Below are positions 8,576 to 17,385 of a stretch of 64,000 bases of DNA, piece after piece; position 1 is the stretch's first letter, and the number at the start of each line of letters is the position of its first letter. The stretch covers positions 15,035-79,034 of the forward strand of contig NZ_JBFWFX010000012.1 of NCBI RefSeq assembly GCF_050286925.1, written 5' to 3'. The stretch comes from Caloranaerobacter sp050286925. GTDB lineage: Bacteria > Bacillota > Clostridia > Tissierellales > Thermohalobacteraceae. The position numbers and the translations under genes are program-made. The notes under the pieces were generated by a model, which saw only the letters and a program-made list of their open reading frames with translations, was not told the origin of the DNA and did no database searches.

Positions 8576-9940
8576 ATGAAAATGAAAAAACTCATAAGTT
8601 TACTGATGAGTTTAGTATTATTATTGACTGCTGGATGTTCAGACATAAGTCAAAATGCATCAAAAAATGATGCTAATGATAATAAAAATAAAGCGGTAAA
8701 GGAACAAAATGAGATAACTATTGCTATATGGAAAGGTGACTTAGATGGATTAGGTTATTACTATAATATTTTTAAAACATATAGGTACAAATTTGAAAAA
8801 GAAAAAGGTGTAAAAGTTAACTTTGATGTAATTAGTGGCAGTTATGAGGATTATTCAAAGAAGTTGAGTACTAAGTTGTATGCAACAGAAGGTCCTACAC
8901 TTATATTTATTTCATATTACGATACATATGAAAAATATATAAACAGCGGGATTGTATTAAAAGTAGATGGAAAAATTGGAAATCTTGAAAAAGTATATGA
9001 TAACTTGAGAAATGAGTATTTTGTACCTATTGGAATGGTTTATGAGCCTATTGAATTAAATGGTAAAGTACTTAATGAACTGGGGCTAAAAGAACCAGAC
9101 TTTAATTGGAGTAGAAAAGATTATCTTGAGATAAAAGAAAAATGGTTAAATCATGAACCTATATATTTAATTCCAGAGTTATATTGGGAACTTGTTGATA
9201 ATATAGTGTATGATTTAGATATATTAGATTTATCTAATAAGAAAATTAGTCTTAATAAACCAGAAGTTATTAAGTATATAAAGTCTATAAAGGAAGAAAT
9301 CAATTCTGGTAAATACATATTATATGATGACTATAAATGCGAAAATTATTATAAAATGATATTCGAGTCGAGTTCAGATGAATATAAGAAAGCAAAAGAA
9401 ATGGCTAATTTGATCTATGATAAAATGTTGAGAAAGTTTTATCCTGGAAACGCTTTAAAAACTTTGAAAATGGGTCTAGTTGTAGATATTGACAAAGATG
9501 TTATTCTACCTAATGTGGTATATAGTGAGCCGAAGCTTAAAACGTGGGCATTTTTAGTAAATAGAAATGGTAAAAATGTAGAACTGGGAATCGAGTTTTT
9601 GAATGGATTGTTGAGTGATGAAATGCAAATAGAGATGTTTAAAAGTAAATTCGATACATATCCTGTAAGTAAGGCTATAGAGAGCAAGATAGAAGAAATA
9701 GAAAAGCAAAATAATATAAATGAAAAAGCAGTTAAATTAAGAAAGTTTATATTGGAGCAGATAGAAACAGGTAATTATAAACCTTTCGCAGAGAAAGATA
9801 GAACAATAGATGCTATTGAATTTTTGTTAATGAAAGAAATGACAAAATTTATTTTTGCAGATGAATCATATACAGATGAAGAAATAAGTCAGGAGCTTCA
9901 AAAGCTAGAGAATAAATATAATATTTGGTTGAATGAATAA
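8576..9940 (+). CDS. Extracellular solute-binding lipoprotein
   Basis: Probable substrate-binding lipoprotein of an ABC importer, anchored outside the membrane. It has 454 residues. The N terminus is a lipoprotein signal (MKMKKLISLLMSLVLLLTAG then the lipobox Cys), followed by a low-complexity Asn/Lys linker. The start TIAIWKGDLDG and the block KVNFDVISGSYEDYSKKL resemble the family 1 sugar-binding type. ATG 8576 is preferred to the in-frame GTG at 8567 because GAGGAG (8562-8567) would overlap that GTG but is 8 bases from the ATG. No permease or ATPase follows directly; the ABC-like pair 2.6 kb downstream is not of the importer type. The ligand cannot be told. Confidence 0.75.
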   Translation: MKMKKLISLLMSLVLLLTAGCSDISQNASKNDANDNKNKAVKEQNEITIAIWKGDLDGLGYYYNIFKTYRYKFEKEKGVKVNFDVISGSYEDYSKKLSTKLYATEGPTLIFISYYDTYEKYINSGIVLKVDGKIGNLEKVYDNLRNEYFVPIGMVYEPIELNGKVLNELGLKEPDFNWSRKDYLEIKEKWLNHEPIYLIPELYWELVDNIVYDLDILDLSNKKISLNKPEVIKYIKSIKEEINSGKYILYDDYKCENYYKMIFESSSDEYKKAKEMANLIYDKMLRKFYPGNALKTLKMGLVVDIDKDVILPNVVYSEPKLKTWAFLVNRNGKNVELGIEFLNGLLSDEMQIEMFKSKFDTYPVSKAIESKIEEIEKQNNINEKAVKLRKFILEQIETGNYKPFAEKDRTIDAIEFLLMKEMTKFIFADESYTDEEISQELQKLENKYNIWLNE

Positions 9941-9954
9941 AACAATCATATATA

Positions 9955-9998
9955 AAGGGATGACAGATTGTGTAAAAACCAGTCTGCTGTCTTTTTAT
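9955..9998 (+). terminator. Weak terminator after the solute-binding lipoprotein
   Basis: An imperfect stem (GACAGATTG... with ...CAGTCTGCTGTC) is followed by TTTTTAT. The pairing has mismatches, so this is moderate support only. Confidence 0.45.
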
Positions 9999-10015
9999 AA
10001 CACAAAGAAATAAGC

Positions 10016-10079
10016 GACGTAATGGATATAGGCGAAATTTACCTTATACAATTTATTTAAATCGAAAATTTTGTTCTTA
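10016..10079 (+). repeat. Partial copy of hairpin repeat family R2
   Basis: GTAATGGATATAGGCGAAAT, then ACCTTATACAATTTATTTAA and ATCGAAAATTTTGTTCTTA, match the right half of the R2 element found in fuller form at 28877, 38571, 51098 and 58612. It lies directly upstream of a lipoprotein gene. Confidence 0.65.
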
Positions 10080-10134
10080 TTATGTATTAATGCATAAATA
10101 ATATAAGTTAGTTTAAAAGGGAGGCAAATTAATA

Positions 10135-11190
10135 ATGAAAAAAATTATTAAACTATTTTTATTAACTATATTACCTATATTCGGAATTAGTCTATTTTCT
10201 GGTTGTGATGATAATGTAATAATAATTAAATTTGATGACACAGAAAAATATGAAAAAGATATGTCATATGAAAAAGAAATAGATGCAGCTAATTGTAAAA
10301 AACTTAAAATAAATGCAAATATATCAGACGTAGAAGTAAAAAGAACAAAAGGCGATTTAATTGTTATGGAAGTATTTAATAAAGTTAAAGGTGAAAATGA
10401 AGAAGTCGTAGAGGAAATGCTAAAGAATATGGATTATAAAATAGAAAGAAATGGAGATACGATAGAAATTAATTCTATTAGCAATGCTAAGCCAGAAGGA
10501 ATATATAACATAACAGCGAAACTAAAAGTTAACATACCAGAGAAATTATTATTAATTGATGTTATTACTAGAATTGGAAATATAGACATAGATGCAGCGT
10601 TGGAAAAAGTGAATGCAGAAACAAATGTTGGGAATATAAATGTTAATTTGGAAAAATCAAAAGAAGTTAGACTAACATCTGATACGGGAGATATTAGAGT
10701 TAAAGGACAAAGTGAAGAACTTAATATTGTAACGAGAGTTGGTAAAATAGATTTAGATATGATGGAAGTAGTGAATTCAAATATTAAGTTGAAGATAGGT
10801 AACATAGATGCTGATTTTAAAAAGGCAAAAGCAATTAGGTTAGTGTCTGATACAGGGGATATTACAGTTAAAGGGCGAAGTGAGAAGCTTGATGTTATCA
10901 CGAGAGTTGGCGAAATAGATTTAGATATGGAGAAATTAGTAAATGCAAATATTAAATCAGAAATAGGGGATGTGAATGTACGCTTAAGAATAATTGATTA
11001 TAATGGTGAATATATGTTTGGATCTAAAGTTGGAGATGTGAAAATAGAAATTCCTAAAGATACTAAAGTTAGTATTAGTGGATTAGAAAAAGGAAATATA
11101 AAGTTAGATGGTATAAAATTATCTGAAGATGGAGTAAAATTATATATTAATTCTCCAAGTAAAGGGAATGTTAGAATACGAGGATATTAA
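10135..11190 (+). CDS. Repeat lipoprotein, DUF4097-like (putative adhesin fold)
   Basis: 351 residues. The signal is MKKIIKLFLLTILPIFGISL with lipobox FSGC, so it is likely attached to the outer face of the membrane. The mature part consists of short beta-strand repeats of the DUF4097 type: two strongly similar units of about 60 residues carry TSDTGDIRVKG / VSDTGDITVKG and VTRVGKIDLDM / ITRVGEIDLDM, and the pattern xVGxIxVD recurs through the chain. This indicates a right-handed beta-helix-like rod. Proteins of this kind often sit beside ABC-type or regulatory membrane proteins, as here. The function is unknown. The ribosome site GGGAGG is well placed. Confidence 0.7.
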   Translation: MKKIIKLFLLTILPIFGISLFSGCDDNVIIIKFDDTEKYEKDMSYEKEIDAANCKKLKINANISDVEVKRTKGDLIVMEVFNKVKGENEEVVEEMLKNMDYKIERNGDTIEINSISNAKPEGIYNITAKLKVNIPEKLLLIDVITRIGNIDIDAALEKVNAETNVGNINVNLEKSKEVRLTSDTGDIRVKGQSEELNIVTRVGKIDLDMMEVVNSNIKLKIGNIDADFKKAKAIRLVSDTGDITVKGRSEKLDVITRVGEIDLDMEKLVNANIKSEIGDVNVRLRIIDYNGEYMFGSKVGDVKIEIPKDTKVSISGLEKGNIKLDGIKLSEDGVKLYINSPSKGNVRIRGY

Positions 11191-11223
11191 TGGAATTATT
11201 ATACCTTTAAAGAGGCGTTCAAA

Positions 11224-12624
11224 ATGCTAGAAGATTTAAAAAAAATATTGAGTTACAAAAAATTGAATAATAATGGGTTCAGCTTTTCTTTGAGATATTT
11301 GATTAATATATTAATATACTTAATTTTAATTATTCTGGCAAATTTAATAGGCCAGAAAATATTTTTTGCATTAATACAAAATTATAAGGCTAACTATTAT
11401 TTAATATACAACTCAATGATATATATTTATATAGCAATATCGTTTATATTTATTCGAAATGATATATTGAAGTTTATTAATAGTAGAGAATTATTATTTT
11501 TAAGAAGTATTGGTTTTAAAGAAGAGCAATTAGTTTTAATATCTCTATTGAAGGAAAAAGCAGCTTTTATCATTATATCAAGCTCATATATTATATTAAG
11601 TTTTGAAAAGGAGATTGGTATATTTAAGAATATAATAGCTAGCTTTTTCTTTTTTTTAATAATATTTGGACTAGTATGGCTTTATTATATCAACAGAAGT
11701 AAAATGTTAATCAAAATAAAAAATGTAGTAATATTTATATGTATTATATTTTTTACTAAATATTTGTGGATTGATTTTGATTTTACACATTTAATTATTT
11801 CAGATGCCAAAAAATTCATAATTGAAGGATTGTATAAAATAGGTAAAATAAAAGAACTGCAAACTTTAAAACGATTTTTATTTGATTTCAATATTATGCA
11901 GATAGGTTTATTTTTAGTAGTTGCATTTAATGTTATTTTTTGGTGTAGAAGAAAATATATACAGCAATATTATACCGGCAGAAACAGATTTAAAATATAT
12001 AAAATTAGATTTACAGATGAGTTTATGTATAAAAGATTTAATAAGCATAATAACAAAATTATTGAATTTTTATTGAAAGATATTTCAATGTTAACTCAAA
12101 GGCTAGATTATAAAATAATACAAATTATATTTATTTTGATATTTTCTGTAGTGATTATAAATGTTCATAAGATAGATTTTATAAAAAATCTGATATTGAT
12201 ATGTATATATATTTTCTTTAACATGCTTTTTTCACAAGAATTATATAAAATTGAAGCAGAAAACTCAAGTTTATATAAAATGTTGCCTATAAAATATAGA
12301 ACATTTATAAGTTCAAAGATTTGTAGTTTAGTAGTATTATCTTGTTGTATACCAATTATATTTTTAATATTAGAAACTTTAACATGCAAAATTAGCATAG
12401 TGCATTTTATAATTAGTATAATTTCCATTTTTATAATTTCTTTTATTATAGCTATGTACTATTGTAGCGTATTATCATTTTTCTATCCTAATATACACCA
12501 TAAGACGGATATTCCAATGTTACTTTCTACTATATTAATTATAATTTTTCCGATTATTATCTTTTTTGTTATTTATGTTGGAATGAGAAAGGGGAAAAAT
12601 AATTGGTATAAAGTGGAGGAATAG
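11224..12624 (+). CDS. Multi-pass membrane protein, putative ABC transporter permease
   Basis: 466 residues, very rich in Ile, Leu and Phe, with about ten predicted membrane spans spread along the length (for example near residues 25-45, 65-80, 105-125, 130-150, 165-180, 225-245, 295-315, 320-340, 365-390 and 395-460). I see no named family motif. It ends one base before an ABC ATPase start, so the two are an operon and probably form an exporter-type complex in which this is the membrane subunit. The preceding DUF4097 lipoprotein is only 33 bases away and may belong to the same unit. Strong AT bias and low similarity are typical of this permease class. Confidence 0.55.
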   Translation: MLEDLKKILSYKKLNNNGFSFSLRYLINILIYLILIILANLIGQKIFFALIQNYKANYYLIYNSMIYIYIAISFIFIRNDILKFINSRELLFLRSIGFKEEQLVLISLLKEKAAFIIISSSYIILSFEKEIGIFKNIIASFFFFLIIFGLVWLYYINRSKMLIKIKNVVIFICIIFFTKYLWIDFDFTHLIISDAKKFIIEGLYKIGKIKELQTLKRFLFDFNIMQIGLFLVVAFNVIFWCRRKYIQQYYTGRNRFKIYKIRFTDEFMYKRFNKHNNKIIEFLLKDISMLTQRLDYKIIQIIFILIFSVVIINVHKIDFIKNLILICIYIFFNMLFSQELYKIEAENSSLYKMLPIKYRTFISSKICSLVVLSCCIPIIFLILETLTCKISIVHFIISIISIFIISFIIAMYYCSVLSFFYPNIHHKTDIPMLLSTILIIIFPIIIFFVIYVGMRKGKNNWYKVEE

Positions 12625-12625
12625 C

Positions 12626-13333
12626 ATGTTAAAAGTTAAAGAGGTATCAAAGATATATGAAAGTGGTAGAGGAATACAAGATTTTACTTTAAATGCTAAT
12701 CAAGGGGAAGTTATTTGTCTAATAGGACCTAATGGAGCAGGCAAAACAACTATAATAAAAATACTGGCTGGAGTAATGAAAAGTGATAGTGGTATATGTA
12801 CTATTGATGATATTCCAACCGTTGATGTAAATGCAAAATTTAAAATAGGATATTTGCCTGAAAATGTATTTGTATATGATAGATTAACGGTATACAATTT
12901 TTTGAGATTTGTAGCTGTAATGAAGGAAATTGCTGATTTCGAAGAAGAGATAAAAAGACTGCTTTTTGAATTTGATTTATTGGAATACAGAGATGAATTT
13001 ATAAAAAAATTATCAATGGGGATGAAGAAAAAGATAGGAATAATAGTTGCATTTCTTGGATACCCTAATTTAATTATTTTAGATGAACCGACAAATGGGT
13101 TAGATACTAAAGGAATTATTTCTTTAAAAAATGAAATAAAAAAAGCTAAAGATAAAGGGTGTATAATTGTGATTTCAAGCCACATTTTAGATTTTGTAAG
13201 GCATATAGGTTCAAAATTTATTTTTGTAAAATCAGGAAGAATAGTGAGGCATGTATCTGCTTGTGAAGGAATAGATTTAGAAGAAATGTACAGCATTCTA
13301 CATTTCCCAGGAAATATGTCGTATTTTCGATGA
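12626..13333 (+). CDS. ABC transporter ATP-binding protein
   Basis: 235 residues. Walker A LIGPNGAGKTT is near residue 32, the Q-loop region is IGYLPENVFVYDRLT, the signature is KLSMGMKKK (a variant of LSGGQ) and Walker B is LIILDEPTNGLD, followed by the H-loop SSHI. This is the single-domain type that pairs with exporter-like permeases; the partner is the membrane protein immediately upstream. The substrate is unknown. The C terminus is short, without an accessory domain. Confidence 0.85.
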   Translation: MLKVKEVSKIYESGRGIQDFTLNANQGEVICLIGPNGAGKTTIIKILAGVMKSDSGICTIDDIPTVDVNAKFKIGYLPENVFVYDRLTVYNFLRFVAVMKEIADFEEEIKRLLFEFDLLEYRDEFIKKLSMGMKKKIGIIVAFLGYPNLIILDEPTNGLDTKGIISLKNEIKKAKDKGCIIVISSHILDFVRHIGSKFIFVKSGRIVRHVSACEGIDLEEMYSILHFPGNMSYFR

Positions 13334-13367
13334 TTGATGTCGCTATCCATTTCCTTTCCTTTCCCAA

Positions 13368-13396
13368 TTGACACTGATAAGATATAAGTTTAAAAT
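13368..13396 (+). promoter_or_regulatory. Sigma-A promoter of the folate operon
   Basis: TTGACA (13368-13373), a 17-base spacer and TAAAAT (13391-13396), about 65 bases before pabA. It is the only good promoter seen before the tightly packed pab-fol genes. Confidence 0.75.
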
Positions 13397-13461
13397 TAAC
13401 TTAAAGGCAGAAAATTGAAATTATTTGTCAAAATAGTGGGTTAAAGAGGGAGGAATATTTT

Positions 13462-14040
13462 TTGATTTTTATGCTTGATAATTACGACTCTTTTACATAT
13501 AATCTATATCAATATTTAGCAGAATTAGGGGAAGAAATATTAGTTAAAAGAAATGATGAGGTTTCATTAGAAGAGATAGAAAAATTAAATCCAGAGATTA
13601 TTGTTATATCTCCTGGCCCTTGTTCACCTTCCGAAGCTGGCATTTCAATAGATATAGTAAAACATTTCAAGGGCAAAGTGCCGATATTAGGCATTTGTTT
13701 AGGCCATCAAACAATAGGGCATGTATTCGGAGCGAAAATTATAAAAGCGATAAGACCAGTTCATGGGAAAGTAGAACCAATAATTCATTATAATAAAGGA
13801 GTATTTAGAGGACTTAATAATCCTTTGAAAGTTACTAGATATCATTCGCTTGTTATCGATAGAACTACTCTCCCTGATGATTTGGAAGTTACAGCTGAAA
13901 CTAGCGAGGGAGAGATAATGGGAATAAGGCATAAAAAATATTTAATAGAAGGCATGCAGTTTCATCCAGAGGCTATTCTGACAGAAAATGGTCATGAATT
14001 GCTTAATAATTTCATAAAACAAGCAAGAGGAGAAAATTAA
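13462..14040 (+). CDS. pabA: Aminodeoxychorismate/anthranilate synthase glutaminase subunit
   Basis: Glutamine amidotransferase that feeds ammonia to PabB to make 4-amino-4-deoxychorismate for folate. It has 192 residues. Class I GATase triad: Cys in ILGICLGHQ near residue 79, His and Glu in QFHPEAI near 168-170; the oxyanion region ISPGPCSP is present. The TTG start 8 bases after GGGAGG gives MIFMLDNYDSFTYNLYQYL, which matches the family N terminus. No trp genes are nearby. The close pabB/pabC neighbours point to folate, though in Bacillus the same subunit also serves anthranilate synthase. Confidence 0.95.
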   Translation: MIFMLDNYDSFTYNLYQYLAELGEEILVKRNDEVSLEEIEKLNPEIIVISPGPCSPSEAGISIDIVKHFKGKVPILGICLGHQTIGHVFGAKIIKAIRPVHGKVEPIIHYNKGVFRGLNNPLKVTRYHSLVIDRTTLPDDLEVTAETSEGEIMGIRHKKYLIEGMQFHPEAILTENGHELLNNFIKQARGEN

Positions 14041-14041
14041 A

Positions 14042-15394
14042 ATGATACAAGAAATATCTACTAAATTCAATTCATTTGAATTATATACAATATTTAAAGA
14101 CGATAGTTTAAGTTTTATTCTTGATAGTGGGATGGATCCAAATAGATTAGGTAGATACTCTTTTATTAGTTCCAATCCATTTAAAATAATAAAAATTTAC
14201 AAAAATACTACAAATCCTTTTGATATACTTAAAGAGGAGTTGAATAAATACAAAATTAAAAATTCTACTCATCTACCTTTTATTGGAGGTGCAGTAGGAT
14301 ATCTTTCATACGATTTGTGCAGATTTTTAGAAAAAATACCAGGCAGTGCAGTAGATGATATAAACATACCACTATTATATTTAGGATTTTATAACTGGGT
14401 AATTGTAGTAGACCATTTAGAAAACAGGACTTATATTGCAACGCCAGATATAGACGAAAAATTAGAAAATATTATTGTAAAGAAAGTTCTAGAAAGAATA
14501 AAAAATGCAGAGATAAACGGTATTGATTCGATATGCTATCAGAATAAAGAATATCCAGAAGTAATATTAAAGTCTAATTTTACAAAAAAGGAGTATTTAC
14601 AAAGCATAGAGAGAATAAGAGACTATATAAGAGCTGGGGACGTATATCAAGTCAATCTTACACAAAGATTTGAGGGAAAGGTAGCAAATACAGGATATGA
14701 AATATATAGAGATTTAAGAACGGTAAGTCCTGCGCCATTTGGTGCTTATCTCAAATTTGATGAAGTTGAAATTCTTTCAAATTCTCCCGAGAGATTTATT
14801 AAAGTAAAGAACAGAATTGTAGAAACTAGACCAATTAAGGGGACAAGACCTAGAGGTAAGACGTATGAAGAAGATATGCGTTTAAGAGAAGAGCTTATAA
14901 ATAGCGAAAAGGACAAGGCAGAACTTTTAATGATAGTGGATTTAGAAAGAAACGATATAGGGAAAGTAGCTAAAGTAGGAAGTGTAAAAGTGCCTGAACT
15001 TTTTAAGCTAGAAGAATATTCCAACGTATATCATTTGGTGTCTACTGTAATTGGAGAATTGGACGAAGATAAAGATTTAGTAGATTTATTAAAAGCAGTT
15101 TTTCCTGGAGGTTCTATTACAGGTGCTCCAAAGGTAAGAGCTATGGAGATAATAGATGAGTTAGAGCCAAATCAAAGGAATGTATATACAGGCTGCATAG
15201 GTTATTTGGGATTTGATGGTTCTGCAGATTTAAATATAGCGATAAGGACTATAGTTAAAAAGGGCGATTGTGTATATTTTCAAGTAGGCGGAGGAATAAC
15301 TTGGGATTCAAATCCTAATGAAGAATACGAAGAAACCCTCCATAAGGCCAAATCTATAATAAAAGCACTTAGGGGGCAAATCAAGGAAATATGA
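14042..15394 (+). CDS. pabB: Aminodeoxychorismate synthase component I
   Basis: Aminates chorismate with ammonia from PabA. It has 450 residues. The chorismate-binding C-terminal half shows LSNSPERFIKV, RPIKGTRPRG, LLMIVDLERNDIGKV, VFPGGSITGAPKVRAMEII and VGGGITWDSNPNEEYEET. The lysine of PIKGT (near residue 266) is the feature that separates PabB from TrpE, which has PIAGT; this supports the folate assignment. It starts one base after the pabA stop and overlaps pabC by 4 bases. Confidence 0.95.
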   Translation: MIQEISTKFNSFELYTIFKDDSLSFILDSGMDPNRLGRYSFISSNPFKIIKIYKNTTNPFDILKEELNKYKIKNSTHLPFIGGAVGYLSYDLCRFLEKIPGSAVDDINIPLLYLGFYNWVIVVDHLENRTYIATPDIDEKLENIIVKKVLERIKNAEINGIDSICYQNKEYPEVILKSNFTKKEYLQSIERIRDYIRAGDVYQVNLTQRFEGKVANTGYEIYRDLRTVSPAPFGAYLKFDEVEILSNSPERFIKVKNRIVETRPIKGTRPRGKTYEEDMRLREELINSEKDKAELLMIVDLERNDIGKVAKVGSVKVPELFKLEEYSNVYHLVSTVIGELDEDKDLVDLLKAVFPGGSITGAPKVRAMEIIDELEPNQRNVYTGCIGYLGFDGSADLNIAIRTIVKKGDCVYFQVGGGITWDSNPNEEYEETLHKAKSIIKALRGQIKEI

Positions 15395-16158
15395 AGAGGA
15401 AAGCAACTGAAAATAGCGAACTTTTTAAGTTTGGTATTGGTATATTTGAGACAGTAAAAATTTATAAAGGAAATCCAATACTTATAAAAGAACATCTTGA
15501 TAGAATGTATAATTCGATTAGGGAATTAAATATAGAAATTAATATCTCTTATGAAGAATTAGAGAAAAAAGTATATGAATATGTAAAAAATTATGATTAT
15601 AAAGCGTTGAGGATTACTGTGTTTGATGAAGGTTATAACTTTATGATAAGAGATATACATTATAAGGATGAAGATTACACTAGAGGCTATAAGCTCAATA
15701 TCGCTCCTATAAGAAGGGGAGAAAGTTTTATATATAGACATAAAACTGCAAATTATTTTGAAAATATTTATTTAAAGAGGTTGGCTTTAAAGAAATGTTT
15801 TGATGAATCTTTAATAATAAACACTGATAATAAAATACTTGAAGGCACAATGACAAATATTTTTTTTATAAGGGGAAATGAAGTTTTTACGCCAGAGCTT
15901 TCTTTAAATATATTACCAGGTATAATGAGAAGAGAGGTTATAAAAATAGCAAAGAGCATAGGAATAGAGGTACATGAATGTATAATAGATATAGGAGATT
16001 TAAATAAATTCGATTTTGCTTTTATAACTAATAGTTTAATGGATGTTTTAAAGGTTAGAGAAATTGAAGACATAACGTATGACGAAGATAATGAAGTTTT
16101 TTATAAATTGAAGACTGCTTTGGAGGAAAAACTTTATGGATGTTTTACAAATTGTTGA
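15391..16158 (+). CDS. pabC: Aminodeoxychorismate lyase (class IV PLP enzyme)
   Basis: Splits aminodeoxychorismate into 4-aminobenzoate and pyruvate. It has 255 residues. Class IV aminotransferase fold: FKFGIGIFETVKIYKG at the N terminus, the probable PLP lysine in RHKTANYFENIY near residue 118, the motif EGTMTNIFFIRGN and the C-terminal LPGIMRREVIKIAK. Branched-chain or D-amino-acid aminotransferases share this fold, but the position directly behind pabB makes the lyase by far the best reading. The ATG overlaps the pabB stop. Confidence 0.9.
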   Translation: MKRKATENSELFKFGIGIFETVKIYKGNPILIKEHLDRMYNSIRELNIEINISYEELEKKVYEYVKNYDYKALRITVFDEGYNFMIRDIHYKDEDYTRGYKLNIAPIRRGESFIYRHKTANYFENIYLKRLALKKCFDESLIINTDNKILEGTMTNIFFIRGNEVFTPELSLNILPGIMRREVIKIAKSIGIEVHECIIDIGDLNKFDFAFITNSLMDVLKVREIEDITYDEDNEVFYKLKTALEEKLYGCFTNC

Positions 16159-16807
16159 ACAACAAATAGAGGAAATTAAAAAAAATATAGATGTAACTTC
16201 TATTATTTTAGTAGGTTCTATGAGAAATTTAGAATTTGATGTAGAATTAAGTGATATAGATATATTTGTAATAACAGAAAAAGGCAGCAGACAGATAAGG
16301 AAGATTCTAAAGATTTCGGGTGTAGAATTCGATATGAACTATTTTTCGAAAAAAGTTTCAGAAGAATTAATTAAGAAAAGAGAACAATTCTTTATTGAAT
16401 GTCTTAAAGATGGTAAATTAGTATATGATAAAGATGGATTTGGTGATTATATTATTAGAGAGTCTGTTAAAGAATATAATAAAGGACCAGATAAAATAGA
16501 AGATTATGAAATAAATAACTGTATAATTAAGATAAATGATTATTTTAAAAAGCTTAAGAAGCTACAAAATGGACCGAAGTATGAATACCATTTTCTTTCA
16601 AATTTATGTCTTAAGGAGATGATAAAATTATATTATAGGTTAAATAATATGTGGATTCCGAAGGATAAAAAACTGTTAAAAAGTCTTAGAGATTTGAATA
16701 ACGATTTGTTCAGCATTGCTGTGGATTTTTATAATGAATACGACATTGAAAAATTAAAAGAAGTATTTGATTATATTATAGGAGAAAACATACAAAAGGA
16801 GATGTAA
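16136..16807 (+). CDS. Nucleotidyltransferase-fold protein of unknown function
   Basis: 223 residues. The N terminus has the minimal nucleotidyltransferase signature: ILVGSMRN (GS motif, residues about 25-32), then the two acidic metal ligands in ELSDIDIFVI, with a third carboxylate probably in VEFDMNYFSK. The C-terminal half is helical with many Lys/Tyr residues. No kanamycin-, MNT- or CCA-type motif is clear. It overlaps pabC by 23 bases, has its own GGAGG 9 bases before the ATG, and runs into folE with a 2-base gap, so it is co-transcribed with the folate genes. A pathway role (for example modification of a folate intermediate) is only inferred from this placement. Confidence 0.65.
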   Translation: MDVLQIVEQQIEEIKKNIDVTSIILVGSMRNLEFDVELSDIDIFVITEKGSRQIRKILKISGVEFDMNYFSKKVSEELIKKREQFFIECLKDGKLVYDKDGFGDYIIRESVKEYNKGPDKIEDYEINNCIIKINDYFKKLKKLQNGPKYEYHFLSNLCLKEMIKLYYRLNNMWIPKDKKLLKSLRDLNNDLFSIAVDFYNEYDIEKLKEVFDYIIGENIQKEM

Positions 16808-16809
16808 AT

Positions 16810-17373
16810 ATGAATAAAGAAAAGATTAAAAGAGCCATTAGAGATATTTTAGAAGCAATAGGTGAAGACCCAGATAGAGAAGGACTTAGAGGGACACCTG
16901 ATAGGATAGCTAGGATGTATGAAGAAATATTTTCAGGACTAAATGAAGATCCAAAAAAACATCTGGAGATTTACTTCCAAGATGAAAAATATGAGGAATT
17001 AGTTTTGGTTAAAGATATACCTTTTTATTCAATGTGTGAACATCATTTAGTACCTTTCTTTGGTAAAGCACATGTTGCATATATACCTAAAGGTGGAAAA
17101 CTTACAGGGCTTTCTAAACTTGCAAGGGTAGTTGAAACCGTTGCAAAGAGGCCCCAACTACAAGAGAGAATTACTAAGACTATTGCAGATACTTTAATGG
17201 AAGTTCTTGAGCCTTACGGTGTAGTAGTTGTAGTTGAAGCTGAACATATGTGTATGACTATGAGAGGAGTAAAAAAACCAGGTTCAAAAACTGTTACATC
17301 AGCAGTAAGAGGTATATTTGAAACAAGACCAGAATCTAGGGCAGAAGTTATGAGCTTGATAAACCACAAGTAA
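16810..17373 (+). CDS. folE: GTP cyclohydrolase I
   Basis: Converts GTP to dihydroneopterin triphosphate, the entry step of the pterin branch. It has 187 residues, the standard length. The zinc and catalytic residues are seen: Cys of SMCEHHLVPFFGKAHVAYIP near residue 76 with the paired histidines, and the second Cys of AEHMCMTMRGV near residue 148. Also present are LTGLSKLARVVE and the C-terminal KTVTSAVRGIF. AAAAGGAG upstream is its ribosome site. Confidence 0.97.
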   Translation: MNKEKIKRAIRDILEAIGEDPDREGLRGTPDRIARMYEEIFSGLNEDPKKHLEIYFQDEKYEELVLVKDIPFYSMCEHHLVPFFGKAHVAYIPKGGKLTGLSKLARVVETVAKRPQLQERITKTIADTLMEVLEPYGVVVVVEAEHMCMTMRGVKKPGSKTVTSAVRGIFETRPESRAEVMSLINHK

Positions 17374-17385
17374 AAGGGGGATATT

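Noticed and set aside
12700..13374. Minus-strand frame of 224 codons opposite the ABC ATPase
   Set aside because: The ATPase motifs are all on the plus strand; the antisense frame has no motif or ribosome site.
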